A stretch of DNA of 20,962 nucleotides from assembly GCA_016177205.1 (NCBI GenBank), contig JACOVS010000019.1, positions 1 to 20,962 on the forward strand, written 5' to 3'. The DNA comes from Candidatus Aenigmatarchaeota archaeon. Lineage in GTDB: Archaea > Aenigmatarchaeota > Aenigmatarchaeia > JACPZZ01. Positions within the stretch are counted from its first letter, which is position 1, and each line of letters opens with the position of its first letter. The notes under the pieces were generated by a model. That model worked only from the letters and a program-made list of their open reading frames with translations, did no database searches and was not told where the DNA came from. The position numbers were made by a program, and so were the translations under genes. Positions 1-6,977 of this stretch are shown piece after piece.

Positions 1-161
1 AAATTATATGCAGAAATAAAAATATAAAAGAACGGGTTGAATTTTGAAATAACAATTTTATTCCGCGTTTAATTGTTCTGTTCCGATTAACCCTGTTCTA
101 TATTAATCCGTCATTGAAAAATACACCGCTCAGATCAAAAACCAATATCATATCAAACGCG

Positions 162-2030
162 TCATTTCAGCCTTATCGCATCCAAAACTTTTGGCGCAAT
201 TGCTTCGCACTTGAACATCTTGTGCAGGGTTTTCGCGAAGTCGTTCGCCTTTGAAGGGTCCAAGTGGCATAAAATGATCCTTTCCGGCCTTGAGCGGAGT
301 TTGTATATGAAGTTGATCAGTTTGGCGCGGTCCGAGTGTCCTGATAAACCGTCAACTGTATCGACTTCCATGTTTATTTTCAAGGTCGTCGTCTTGCCGT
401 TATCCGTCTGCACCGGAAGTTCGCGCCAACCCCTCTGTATGCGGTTGCCGAGCGTGCCGGCGCCCTGATAACCCACGAATAACAAACAGTTTTTCTCGTC
501 CTCTGCGAACGCTTTCAGGTATTCAACCGCAGGCCCGCCGATCAGCATCCCGGACGTTGCTATCACAACGCAGGGTTCTTTTGAATTCATGACTTCCTCC
601 CGTTCCTTCTGCGAGGCGACGCGCTTGAATATGGGCGACAAAAACGGGTTCTCCCCTTCGTGGAATGTTTTCCTTTGTATCTCGCGGGACATGAATTCCG
701 GGTAAACCGTGTAAACGGCCGTGGCGTCCCACAGCATCCCGTCCAGATAAATCGGATAATTGAATTTATTTTCCTGAAGTATTACCATTAACTCCTGCGA
801 ACGCTCCACCGCAAAGGACGGGATTAAAACCTTCCCGCCGCGCTCCATGACTTTTCCCACTTTTGCAAGCAGTGATTTTTCGGCGTCAAGCCTGCCCGGA
901 AGGACGTCGTTTGAACCGCCGTACGTTGACTCTATAATCAGGGTTTCCACGCGCGCAAAGTCTGTCGAAGCCTGCTCGAAAACCCGGGATTTTTCGTAGC
1001 GCAGGTCGCCGGTGTACAAAATGTTGTACAGGCCGTCGCCTATGTGCAGGTGGACTAAGGCTGAGCCGAGCAAATGGCCGGCGTTTTGAAGCGTTAACCG
1101 CACGTCTGGCGTTATGTCGGAAACTTCGCCGTAATCAAGCGTTATGCAGTGTTTAACAGCCTCTTTAATGCCCTTGCTGGTGTACGGGACGAAGCGGCCT
1201 TCGCGCTGGCAAACGTCTATGTAATCCAAACAAAGCATCACCATCAGGTCCCTTGTCGGCGCTGTCGTGTATAACGGGCCTTTGTAACCCTGCTCGTATA
1301 GAAACGGCACCATTCCCGAGTGGTCAAGATGCGCGTGGCTCAATACGACGGCGTCGAGCTTTGCGATGTCAAACTCCGGCGCGTTGAAATACGGATACTG
1401 GTTTGAAGAAACGTCCGCGCCGCAGTCCATGAGAATGTTTGATTCGGGCGTTTGGACTAATCCGCAAGAACGGCCGACCTCGCGATAGCCTCCGAGCGCG
1501 GACAAACGGATCCACTGCTCGCCCTGCTTCTTCGGGGCGTGTATCCTCATGCCGACCTTGTTCAAAAATTCCTTCCTATATTTTGTTTCCGAATGCAGCG
1601 TCTTCCTGACAGACGAAACAATATCCGATTTTAATATGGGCGCGCGCTCGACCTGCGGCGACCAGAAAATCGTTGATTTAATGGTCCTAAGCGTTTCCCC
1701 GCCCTTTCCTATGACAAGGCCCGGCTTTTCCGCTTCGATGATGACTTTTCCAAGTTCCGGTTCGAAGTAGGTGTCGCGTATGTTTGCGTCCTGCGGAACG
1801 ATTTCCCTGATTTTTGCAGACGCGGTTTCCATGTCCATCGTAATGGAAAGGTCCGGTCGGACTTCGATGCGCTTTTTCAATTCGTCCACTAGCTTGCGAA
1901 CAGCAGCGCCGTTCTGTGTGTAAAAATCCTTGCTTTTTGTGTAAACGACGATCTCAGAGCCTTCAAAGGATATGTCCGATATATCCGCTTCCGGCGGGAG
2001 ACCTTCCTTGATCTTGTCGAATATTTCCAT
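162..2030 (-). CDS. aCPSF1-type KH/beta-CASP ribonuclease
   Basis: A 622-residue archaeal cleavage and polyadenylation specificity factor homologue, the RNase known in archaea to cut transcript 3' ends at U-rich sites and drive transcription termination. The N-terminal ~150 residues hold KH domains, with a GKGG loop at 108-111. The metallo-beta-lactamase core follows, with zinc motif HAHLDH at 232-237, H319 in a NAGHLLGSA stretch, and GD at 341-342. The beta-CASP insertion follows, with EST at 367-369 and SGHSD near 563-567. The last histidine motif reads CHLDPSKA (H589), with Leu after the His where Gly is usual. Length and domain order are those of the full-length family. The ATG start has an AGAGG ribosome site 8 nt upstream (2039-2043 on the plus strand). 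The gene lies downstream of psmB on the same strand but behind a likely terminator, so it probably has its own promoter. Confidence 0.95.
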   Translation of the reverse strand: MEIFDKIKEGLPPEADISDISFEGSEIVVYTKSKDFYTQNGAAVRKLVDELKKRIEVRPDLSITMDMETASAKIREIVPQDANIRDTYFEPELGKVIIEAEKPGLVIGKGGETLRTIKSTIFWSPQVERAPILKSDIVSSVRKTLHSETKYRKEFLNKVGMRIHAPKKQGEQWIRLSALGGYREVGRSCGLVQTPESNILMDCGADVSSNQYPYFNAPEFDIAKLDAVVLSHAHLDHSGMVPFLYEQGYKGPLYTTAPTRDLMVMLCLDYIDVCQREGRFVPYTSKGIKEAVKHCITLDYGEVSDITPDVRLTLQNAGHLLGSALVHLHIGDGLYNILYTGDLRYEKSRVFEQASTDFARVETLIIESTYGGSNDVLPGRLDAEKSLLAKVGKVMERGGKVLIPSFAVERSQELMVILQENKFNYPIYLDGMLWDATAVYTVYPEFMSREIQRKTFHEGENPFLSPIFKRVASQKEREEVMNSKEPCVVIATSGMLIGGPAVEYLKAFAEDEKNCLLFVGYQGAGTLGNRIQRGWRELPVQTDNGKTTTLKINMEVDTVDGLSGHSDRAKLINFIYKLRSRPERIILCHLDPSKANDFAKTLHKMFKCEAIAPKVLDAIRLK

Positions 2031-2038
2031 GCGTTATT

Positions 2039-2080
2039 CCTCTTTAAACAACCGTTTCCTACGGCTGCGGTTTTAATTTT
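2039..2080 (-). promoter_or_regulatory. Candidate promoter and ribosome site of the aCPSF1 gene
   Basis: On the minus strand an A/T-rich TATA-like stretch AAATTAAAAC (about 2069-2080) lies 40-50 nt before the ATG. An AGAGG ribosome site at 2039-2043 sits 8 nt before it. This fits a short-leader transcript. The TATA call is weak because the whole gap is AT-rich. Confidence 0.35.
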
Positions 2081-2095
2081 TCAAATTGGTCTGCC

Positions 2096-2121
2096 AAAAA
2101 ACAAACTTTTCATAAAAGTTT
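2096..2121 (-). terminator. Hairpin plus T-tract after psmB
   Basis: A perfect 8-bp inverted repeat, AAACTTTT (2103-2110) and AAAAGTTT (2114-2121) around a 3-nt loop, is followed on the minus strand by GTTTG-like sequence and a run of six T (2096-2101). It starts 15 nt beyond the psmB stop. The T-tract is the part that matters for archaeal termination; the hairpin is A/T-only and may be incidental. Confidence 0.5.
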
Positions 2122-2135
2122 AATCAAAATTTTAA

Positions 2136-2762
2136 TTAACCGCCCAAGTCGTCGCCTTTGATCCTCTTGATGCCGTCGCTCTTGATTATGATTATATCTA
2201 TGCCTTTCCCGCCAGAGCCTATGTCCCGTTCTATGGCTGCCTTTATCGCGCGCACGGCAAGCCTGGCCGCCTCGTCCGTTGTTATGTTCTGTTTGTACGA
2301 ATCCTCCAGAACACCGAGCGCGTACGGCGACCCGGAGCCTGTCGAGAAGAATTTCCTTTCCTCGTCATACGCTCCTAACGCATCCATCGGGTAAATCACA
2401 GGGCCTTTCGCATCAACGCCGCCCAAGATTAGCTGGACCATGTATGGAACATAAGACCATCTTCCGCCCTGCAGTATGTTCGAAAGCAGCGTCGCCGCGC
2501 CCCTGACAGTCAGCGGGCGCTGGTTCTGTATCTTGAACAGTTTTAATTCCGCCCGCAAATACCTTACAAGCGCCTGCGCGTCGCCTGCGGCGCCTGCAAT
2601 AGTCAGGCCGATCGTTTCGTCGACCTCGTAGATTTTTTCAGACTCCTTCGACGCTATAAGATAGCCCATCGTGGATTTCTTTTCCGCGGCCATCACCACG
2701 CCGTCCTTGCAAACAATGCCTACGGTCGTTGTCCCTGTCTTTAAAGCCTGTATCTCTGTCAT
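2136..2762 (-). CDS. psmB: 20S proteasome beta subunit
   Basis: Catalytic beta subunit of the archaeal 20S proteasome, 208 residues, a normal length. A ten-residue propeptide ends in Gly10; self-cleavage there exposes Thr11 as the nucleophile (TTTVG). Counting from that Thr, position 17 is Glu (E27), as in the Thermoplasma enzyme, and Lys33 is K43. The STGSGSP and RDIGSGG stretches carry the other conserved active-site Ser and Asp residues. The mature subunit assembles into the inner rings of the particle and degrades unfolded proteins fed in by AAA+ ATPases. The alpha subunit is not in this window. The gene follows the zinc-ribbon gene on the same strand after a 185-nt gap and has its own TATA-like box. 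Confidence 0.97.
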   Translation of the reverse strand: MTEIQALKTGTTTVGIVCKDGVVMAAEKKSTMGYLIASKESEKIYEVDETIGLTIAGAAGDAQALVRYLRAELKLFKIQNQRPLTVRGAATLLSNILQGGRWSYVPYMVQLILGGVDAKGPVIYPMDALGAYDEERKFFSTGSGSPYALGVLEDSYKQNITTDEAARLAVRAIKAAIERDIGSGGKGIDIIIIKSDGIKRIKGDDLGG

Positions 2763-2801
2763 ATCAAAACACGAATTTAATTTGTGAGTGTATTTTATTG
2801 G

Positions 2802-2812
2802 TTTTTATAAAT
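2802..2812 (-). promoter_or_regulatory. TATA box of psmB
   Basis: On the minus strand the sequence reads ATTTATAAAAA, centred about 45 nt before the psmB ATG. With initiation about 25 nt downstream this gives a leader of roughly 18-20 nt. It is a good match to the archaeal TATA consensus. Confidence 0.5.
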
Positions 2813-2897
2813 CGTTGTTAACTACGCTTATTCCCTGCTGCGTTACGCAATATGTTATATCAATCGTAGGATAACGCCCGCAGAAATTCAAAACCAA
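2805..2897 (-). CDS. Possible 30-codon leaderless ORF upstream of psmB
   Basis: A short frame starting with TTG at 2897 encodes a hydrophobic 30-residue peptide (begins MVLNFCGRYP, ends SVVNNDL). It is listed only because a minus-strand TATA-like box, ATATTTAAATAC (about 2919-2930), is centred 28 nt before the TTG, the spacing seen at other leaderless starts in this window. The stop codon overlaps the psmB TATA box. No family is recognised. The box could instead start a longer psmB leader transcript, with the frame being chance. Confidence 0.2.
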   Translation of the reverse strand: MVLNFCGRYPTIDITYCVTQQGISVVNNDL

Positions 2898-2947
2898 CTT
2901 ACCTATGTATGCAATACTGTATTTAAATATCTATTGGTCGGGCAGGC

Positions 2948-3130
2948 TTACGACCCGCTCCACCTGAAGAGGCTTCTCATCTTTTCCAGCAGGCCCGCTT
3001 TTTTGAGGCTGTGGCCGCACTTGATGCACTTGTCTGTTACCGGCTCGAGCGTGCCGTCCCAGGCCGTTGTCATGACTATGTCCGCGCCGCATTTCGGGCA
3101 CAGTTTTTCTTTCCTGGGTTCTTCGTCCAT
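2948..3130 (-). CDS. Small zinc-ribbon protein
   Basis: A 60-residue protein with two CxxC knuckles, CPKC at 11-14 and CIKC at 35-38, each followed by Gly. This is a classic zinc ribbon with about 20 residues between the knuckles. The acidic, Lys-rich N-terminus and basic C-terminal helix (KKAGLLEKMRSLFRW) suggest a small nucleic-acid- or protein-binding adaptor, but its role cannot be read from the sequence. It is divergent from the secreted-protein gene that starts at 3200, so the 69 bp between them must hold both promoters. A minus-strand CTTAATACC near 3162-3170 is a weak TATA candidate. Confidence 0.75.
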   Translation of the reverse strand: MDEEPRKEKLCPKCGADIVMTTAWDGTLEPVTDKCIKCGHSLKKAGLLEKMRSLFRWSGS

Positions 3131-3170
3131 ACAAACGCCTGTTTAGTGTTGTGCCTGCACGGTATTAAGT

Positions 3171-3180
3171 TTTTAATTGT
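3171..3180 (+). promoter_or_regulatory. Candidate TATA box of the secreted-protein gene
   Basis: TTTTTAATTG lies about 25 nt before the ATG at 3200. This spacing puts the transcript start at or next to the ATG, supporting both that start and a leaderless message. The box itself is a modest match. Confidence 0.35.
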
Positions 3181-3199
3181 GCGTCCACAGGACTTTATC

Positions 3200-4075
3200 A
3201 TGCGCAGCGCGGTTTATACAACGTCCTTGCTGGTTGTCCTGCTTCTTTCCGCAAACGCGTCTGCGGCGTCGGTTGTTTCAGACTATTGCACGAAAAACCG
3301 CTGCGTTGAAACCGCGGTCGATGCGATCGCGTCCGTATTCCGGGGCATGGAAATCCGTGTATCGCCGGCTGAGATAAGCGCTTACAACTGCAAAAAATCC
3401 GACTTCCTCAACCTGACAGTAACATCGCCCCTGCTTTCCACCGACTCGGACATATCCGTGAACGGCCAGGTTGTTTGCGAATTAAAGGGCTCGGTGCTTC
3501 CGAAAACCGAGGTCTGCGTTTTTTCTCTTGAAGGCGGCCCGGGAGGCGCGGAAGGGTATGACAATGTCATGATAAACGTAATTGCAAAATCCGACGCGGG
3601 CATCCTGTCGCAGCAGAAAGAACTTTCGAAAAATTTCGGGATAAGGATGAACCACCTTGTTTCCGGCGAGGAGAACAGCGTCCTTGCATCGGCCAAGTCG
3701 GCGGAGATATCGCTGGCCGCCGCTTATTCGAAAATTGTAGATTACGAAAATTCGGGCTACAACATGACCTCTGTAAGAAAAATACTGGCCGATTCCGAAA
3801 ATAAAATGGCCGAAGGCAAGGAAGGCCTGCGAAAATGTAACTTTAATGACGCGGCGTCGGACTACAAAAATTCAAAGCGGATCGCCGACGCGGCCTTGCG
3901 CGAGGCGGCTGGCGAAAAAAACGGGCAGGATAATGAAAAGCTTTCAATGATAACAGGCAAAGTTTTTTCCGGCGCGACGAACCCTGTTTTAGCAATACTC
4001 CTGATTTCGATGGTTCTTCTTGGCTACCGGTTGTACAAAGAGAGGAACAAGAAGGGCGCAAAGCTGGATCTGTAA
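3200..4075 (+). CDS. Secreted, C-terminally membrane-anchored protein, unknown function
   Basis: A 291-residue protein, counted from the ATG at 3200. That start directly precedes a signal peptide of about 22 residues (basic MRS, hydrophobic LLVVLLLS, cleavage after ANASA). The frame is open further upstream, but those codons overlap the divergent gene and would bury the signal peptide. The mature part has a first half with Cys30, 35, 64, 93 and 106, probably a disulfide-stabilised beta domain. A Lys/Glu/Ala-rich helical stretch follows at about 160-240, with Cys213. A single membrane helix (about 262-277) and a basic tail (YKERNKKGAK) close the protein. Two N-glycosylation sequons, NLT at 71 and NMT at 189, fit display outside the cell. 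The predicted topology is outside with a short cytoplasmic tail. I recognise no family. Confidence 0.8.
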   Translation: MRSAVYTTSLLVVLLLSANASAASVVSDYCTKNRCVETAVDAIASVFRGMEIRVSPAEISAYNCKKSDFLNLTVTSPLLSTDSDISVNGQVVCELKGSVLPKTEVCVFSLEGGPGGAEGYDNVMINVIAKSDAGILSQQKELSKNFGIRMNHLVSGEENSVLASAKSAEISLAAAYSKIVDYENSGYNMTSVRKILADSENKMAEGKEGLRKCNFNDAASDYKNSKRIADAALREAAGEKNGQDNEKLSMITGKVFSGATNPVLAILLISMVLLGYRLYKERNKKGAKLDL

Positions 4076-4081
4076 AGGCTG

Positions 4082-4089
4082 TTTAAATG
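4082..4089 (+). promoter_or_regulatory. TATA box of the PurM-like gene
   Basis: TTTAAATG is centred about 26 nt before the ATG at 4112, so transcription should begin at the start codon (leaderless). It begins only 7 nt beyond the stop of the preceding gene. Confidence 0.5.
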
Positions 4090-4111
4090 TTTTCCTTGCG
4101 AGTGATTTCTT

Positions 4112-5764
4112 ATGGCCCCGCATGAAAAGAGGGTAAGAACTTACCTTGACGATGTCTCTGAGGATGAAAAAGAACGATTATCGAAAGCGTGGGGAGAAAG
4201 AAAACCGGACACCTACGCTGCTGCCCAAAAACACGGTGTAAGTATACAACAGGGAGATTCCTTTAACAGGGTAGCTACGTTTGAACTTTACCCGGGTCTT
4301 TATCACCTTGTATCAGATATCACATCAACCGGGAATATTTCCCCCGAGCATTCCGATGTAGGCGCCTTGTCTTCCGGGCTAATAAACAGAATGGTTGCGG
4401 CAGAGAAAGGAAACGGATGTACCCCTCTGCTTGCCTCAAATGTTTGCGACTGGGATTCTGCGTACGCAAAGGAATCCGGGGCAAACGTCCGTTTAAGGGA
4501 TTCTGTGATAAATGCGTGCATTGAGAACGACGTTGTCTTAACCGGAGGGGAAACTGCAAACCTCGGCGACCAGGTCAGGAAAAGCGGAATGAGCTGGATG
4601 TTCACACTGTTAAGCAGGTATGAAGGCCCCTTAACACCTTTAGGAACACCGGACAGCAATAACATGGATCTGGAATTGCGCAGCACCTTTGAACACGTTG
4701 CTGATGGGAGCAACTTCCAAGTAGTTTATGAGGATGGCATGCCTCTTCTTCACGTAAAGAAAAAATCCAGGTTTCTGATGACGGCGGACGGCACCGGATC
4801 AAAATCAATGGTCTGCGACCAGGTCAATAGAAGAACCGACATAAAAGATACCCTTGCAATGTGCGGTGATGACGCTACAAGAGAAGGCGCATTCCCCATA
4901 GCAGCGAGCATAGGGGTGCATGCGAGGAATTCTGCTGGGAAGGGCCAGATTGTCGGCAATATGCGCGAGGCTGGAAGAAAATATTTGATACCTTTAATCG
5001 GGTGTGTTTACCACGAATCGGATGACGTGGATGCGTACATAATGAACGGGGTCGTAATAAGCGAAGTAAGGGGAAAACTTTCGCTAGCTGAAAAAGTGGT
5101 AGAACCGGGCACCGGCCTGGTGTTGCTTTACGAGGAGCAGAGATCGAACGGGATAACGACACAGCGAAGGATGTTGTCGGAAACTTTCGGGCCGGACTGG
5201 TATAACGTTGGCTCCTCCGACGCGTTTAATTTCCTTAACAGGAAACTGGGAGAAAAATATTCAGCATCCGTTTTAACCGATGAAAGAACCCTCGGAGAGC
5301 TTGTCGCACAGCCTTCAACGCCTTACTTCAGGACAGATTCAATGACGCCGGAAGATATTTTAGATAAAATAAAATTCAGGATAAACGTTTCGAGCGGGGG
5401 CCTTATGGGTAAAACCAGAAGGCTGCTTGAGCCTCTCGGTGTGGGTGCGGGTTATTCCGATGTTTTTGACGCGCCGAAATTGGTACTGCTGCTGCAAATG
5501 GCCAGTCAGATCGAAGGCTCCAAAGGCGTTATTCCGGACGAGGTGGCTTATTACACGTGGGGCTGTGGAAACGGCGCAGTCATAGGAACAACAGACCCTG
5601 TTTCAGTAAGGGATTATTATCAAAGCAAGGGTGTACAGGCAAGGATTGGAGGGGTTGTCACGGCATCCCCTGCAATAACCATTGCGTCAAGATGCCTCGA
5701 CTCAATGCTACGGGGCGAAAATTATACCGTAATTCACAGGTACACAGAAAGGCCTCTTGGATAA
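4112..5764 (+). CDS. PurM/AIR-synthase-like ATP-binding superfamily protein, atypical architecture
   Basis: A 550-residue protein of the PurM/PurL/SelD/ThiL/HypE superfamily. Recognisable motifs are GGETA at 145-149, DGTGSK at 226-231 (compare DGVGTK in PurM), CGDD at 251-254 (compare CVND), RSNG at 344-347 (compare HSNG) and SSGG at 427-430 (compare TGGG). In PurM, GGETA lies after the GTK and ND motifs. Here it lies about 80 residues before them, and the place where it should be (about 280-315) has no GGETA. The protein is about 200 residues longer than PurM and shorter than PurL. This could be a partial duplication of the ATP-binding domain or a rearranged order. No other purine-synthesis gene is in the window, so the substrate is unknown and calling it PurM would be unsafe. 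The start is set by a TATA box at leaderless spacing. Confidence 0.8.
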   Translation: MAPHEKRVRTYLDDVSEDEKERLSKAWGERKPDTYAAAQKHGVSIQQGDSFNRVATFELYPGLYHLVSDITSTGNISPEHSDVGALSSGLINRMVAAEKGNGCTPLLASNVCDWDSAYAKESGANVRLRDSVINACIENDVVLTGGETANLGDQVRKSGMSWMFTLLSRYEGPLTPLGTPDSNNMDLELRSTFEHVADGSNFQVVYEDGMPLLHVKKKSRFLMTADGTGSKSMVCDQVNRRTDIKDTLAMCGDDATREGAFPIAASIGVHARNSAGKGQIVGNMREAGRKYLIPLIGCVYHESDDVDAYIMNGVVISEVRGKLSLAEKVVEPGTGLVLLYEEQRSNGITTQRRMLSETFGPDWYNVGSSDAFNFLNRKLGEKYSASVLTDERTLGELVAQPSTPYFRTDSMTPEDILDKIKFRINVSSGGLMGKTRRLLEPLGVGAGYSDVFDAPKLVLLLQMASQIEGSKGVIPDEVAYYTWGCGNGAVIGTTDPVSVRDYYQSKGVQARIGGVVTASPAITIASRCLDSMLRGENYTVIHRYTERPLG

Positions 5765-5765
5765 A

Positions 5766-5855
5766 ATGGGCGAAGGCGGGCCGATAGGCACAGTTACGGA
5801 TACGGGCAACATTACAATAAAATACAACGGTAAAACAATTGATTTGAAGCGATAG
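5766..5855 (+). CDS. Possible 29-residue ORF directly after the PurM-like gene
   Basis: An ATG one base beyond the TAA of the preceding gene opens a 29-codon frame, MGEGGPIGTV then TDTGNITIKYNGKTIDLKR. The pattern alternates like a beta-hairpin and the codons look like those of neighbouring genes. It could be a coupled small protein, or the tail of a longer ancestral protein separated by a frameshift and stop. I recognise no family. Confidence 0.3.
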   Translation: MGEGGPIGTVTDTGNITIKYNGKTIDLKR

Positions 5856-5910
5856 CCGGGCTTTGTGGCCTATGTTTATTCTGTTATTCCGGAACCCTGC
5901 AAACACAAGG

Positions 5911-5941
5911 GTTTATATGCCTTTGTTAAACATGTTATACA
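5911..5941 (+). promoter_or_regulatory. TATA box and candidate operator of the VapBC-like module
   Basis: GTTTATATGC (5911-5920) is centred about 28 nt before the ATG at 5943, giving a leaderless start. Between them lies an 18-bp imperfect inverted repeat, TGTTAAACATGTTATACA (5924-5941), with two mismatched pairs and a perfect AACATGTT core. It covers the expected transcription start, a natural site for autorepression by an RHH antitoxin. Confidence 0.5.
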
Positions 5942-5942
5942 T

Positions 5943-6206
5943 ATGACAAAGAAAATGATCGCTATCAGGGATGTGGACGAAGAGGTATTTCGCAGATTTA
6001 GGGCAAAGGCTGTAGAGGACAAAATAAATTTGGGCGGCGCTGTAACTGTCGCTATGCGACAGTGGGTAGAAGACAACAGGCCTAAAAAACCTGTACAACG
6101 CGGTGTTCATAAAATCAAAGGCAGGGCTAAACCTTTCAACTGGGGGAAAGGTACCGAGAACACAAGCGAGGAAATAGATGAAATATTGTACGGCGGCAAA
6201 AAATGA
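5943..6206 (+). CDS. VapB-like ribbon-helix-helix antitoxin
   Basis: An 87-residue small basic protein. The start at ATG 5943 is chosen by the TATA box 28 nt upstream; the frame is open a further 78 nt upstream but those codons precede the promoter. The N-terminal 45 residues (MIAIRDVDEEVFRRFRAKAV, then a second helix) fit an RHH/MetJ-Arc DNA-binding fold: a beta strand followed by two helices. The C-terminal half (KGRAKPFNWGKGTENTSEEI) is extended and suited to wrapping a toxin. The last four bases overlap the PIN toxin start (ATGA), so the two are translationally coupled. Its expected role is to neutralise the toxin and repress the operon. Confidence 0.75.
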   Translation: MTKKMIAIRDVDEEVFRRFRAKAVEDKINLGGAVTVAMRQWVEDNRPKKPVQRGVHKIKGRAKPFNWGKGTENTSEEIDEILYGGKK

Positions 6207-6610
6207 TAATTCTCGATAGCAGCTTTATAGTAGCTTACTACAACACGGCGGATAACAATCATAACAAAGCTATAGGGATAATGAAGGCGTTGGAAACAGG
6301 CGAATATGGGGATGTCTTGGTAACGGATTACGTCTTTGATGAAACTGTTACAGTGGCTTTTGTCAGGCTTAAGAGCCTGGGCAAAACGGTAAAAATAGGC
6401 GATGACATAAGTCGTTTCGCCAAAATGGTTTATATGGAAAAGAACGCGTTTGAGGATGCCTGGGAATTATTTAAGAACCAGTCAGACACGAAATTCAGCT
6501 TTACTGACTGTTCCATACTGTCTATCATGAAAAGAGCGGGTATAAATAAAATAGCTACATTCGACGGGGATTTCAAAAAAATTAGGGATATTGAGGTTGT
6601 AGCCGGCTAA
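6203..6610 (+). CDS. PIN-domain ribonuclease toxin (VapC-like)
   Basis: A 135-residue PIN-domain protein of normal VapC length. The acidic metal-binding residues are in place: D5 (IILDSSFIV), E47 in TDYVFDETVT, D102 in FTDCS, and D121/D123 in FDGDF. VapC toxins are Mg-dependent endoribonucleases, usually cutting tRNA or rRNA when freed from VapB. The ATG overlaps the antitoxin stop by 4 nt. All four acidic positions are kept, so the enzyme is probably active. A perfect 10-bp palindrome AGTGATCACT follows the stop codon at 6611-6620. Confidence 0.9.
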   Translation: MIILDSSFIVAYYNTADNNHNKAIGIMKALETGEYGDVLVTDYVFDETVTVAFVRLKSLGKTVKIGDDISRFAKMVYMEKNAFEDAWELFKNQSDTKFSFTDCSILSIMKRAGINKIATFDGDFKKIRDIEVVAG

Positions 6611-6698
6611 AGTGATCACTTGTCAAAAAATTTTATCGTTGTGATCGGGAAGGAAAAAGGCTGAAAAACGGGAGCGCCGTTGACCTGGATAGGAAAGC

Positions 6699-6727
6699 TT
6701 TATATACCACTGATACCAATCGGTATC
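6699..6727 (+). promoter_or_regulatory. TATA box and candidate operator of the RHH/RelE module
   Basis: TTTATATA (6699-6706) is centred 26-27 nt before the ATG at 6729. The inverted repeat GATACC-AATC-GGTATC (6712-6727) has perfect 6-bp arms and ends one base before the ATG, covering the predicted transcription start. This module therefore has its own promoter, separate from the VapBC-like pair 120 bp upstream. Confidence 0.55.
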
Positions 6728-6728
6728 T

Positions 6729-6977
6729 ATGAAGCCGCAGATAAATTTAAGGTTGCCCGAGGACTTGAAGAAGGCCGCTGAAAAGTATGCGAAAACCCAC
6801 AGATACAGGAATTTGCAGGAACTGGCCACAGAAGCCATAAGGGACAAGGTTACGGAAAGGGACTTCGACGGAAGTTTTACCGATAAAGAAATCGAACTGG
6901 TAGACAAATTTATAGACGCTACCATAAGGAAAGGCGATCTCGTGAGCGAGAAGGAATTGAGAAAGGCTTTAAAATGA
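6729..6977 (+). CDS. Ribbon-helix-helix antitoxin of the RelE/ParE pair
   Basis: An 82-residue protein. Residues 4-40 (INLRLPEDLKKAAEKYAKT, then ELATEAIRDKV) form a clear RHH domain: a beta strand, a first helix and a second helix. The C-terminal half is charged and helical (DKEIELVDKFIDATIRK), the usual toxin-binding part. The start is fixed by the TATA box and operator just upstream. The stop overlaps the toxin start as ATGA. It should repress its own operon through the GATACC/GGTATC site and neutralise the toxin. Confidence 0.8.
   Translation: MKPQINLRLPEDLKKAAEKYAKTHRYRNLQELATEAIRDKVTERDFDGSFTDKEIELVDKFIDATIRKGDLVSEKELRKALK

Noticed and set aside
1..161. Possible gene at the left edge
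   Set aside because: The stretch is AT-rich with stops in all frames and shows only short T-runs that may help end the aCPSF1 transcript.
2840..2877. GCGTTA/TAACGC inverted repeat upstream of psmB
   Set aside because: The arms are six bases long and 26 bases apart, with no further pairing; it is too weak to call.
3011..3199. Upstream extension of the secreted-protein gene to 3011
   Set aside because: The extension overlaps the divergent zinc-ribbon gene, precedes the likely promoter, and would place the signal peptide internally.
6611..6620. Palindrome AGTGATCACT after the PIN toxin gene
   Set aside because: Ten bases of palindrome with no loop or T-tract and no associated promoter; chance is enough to explain it.
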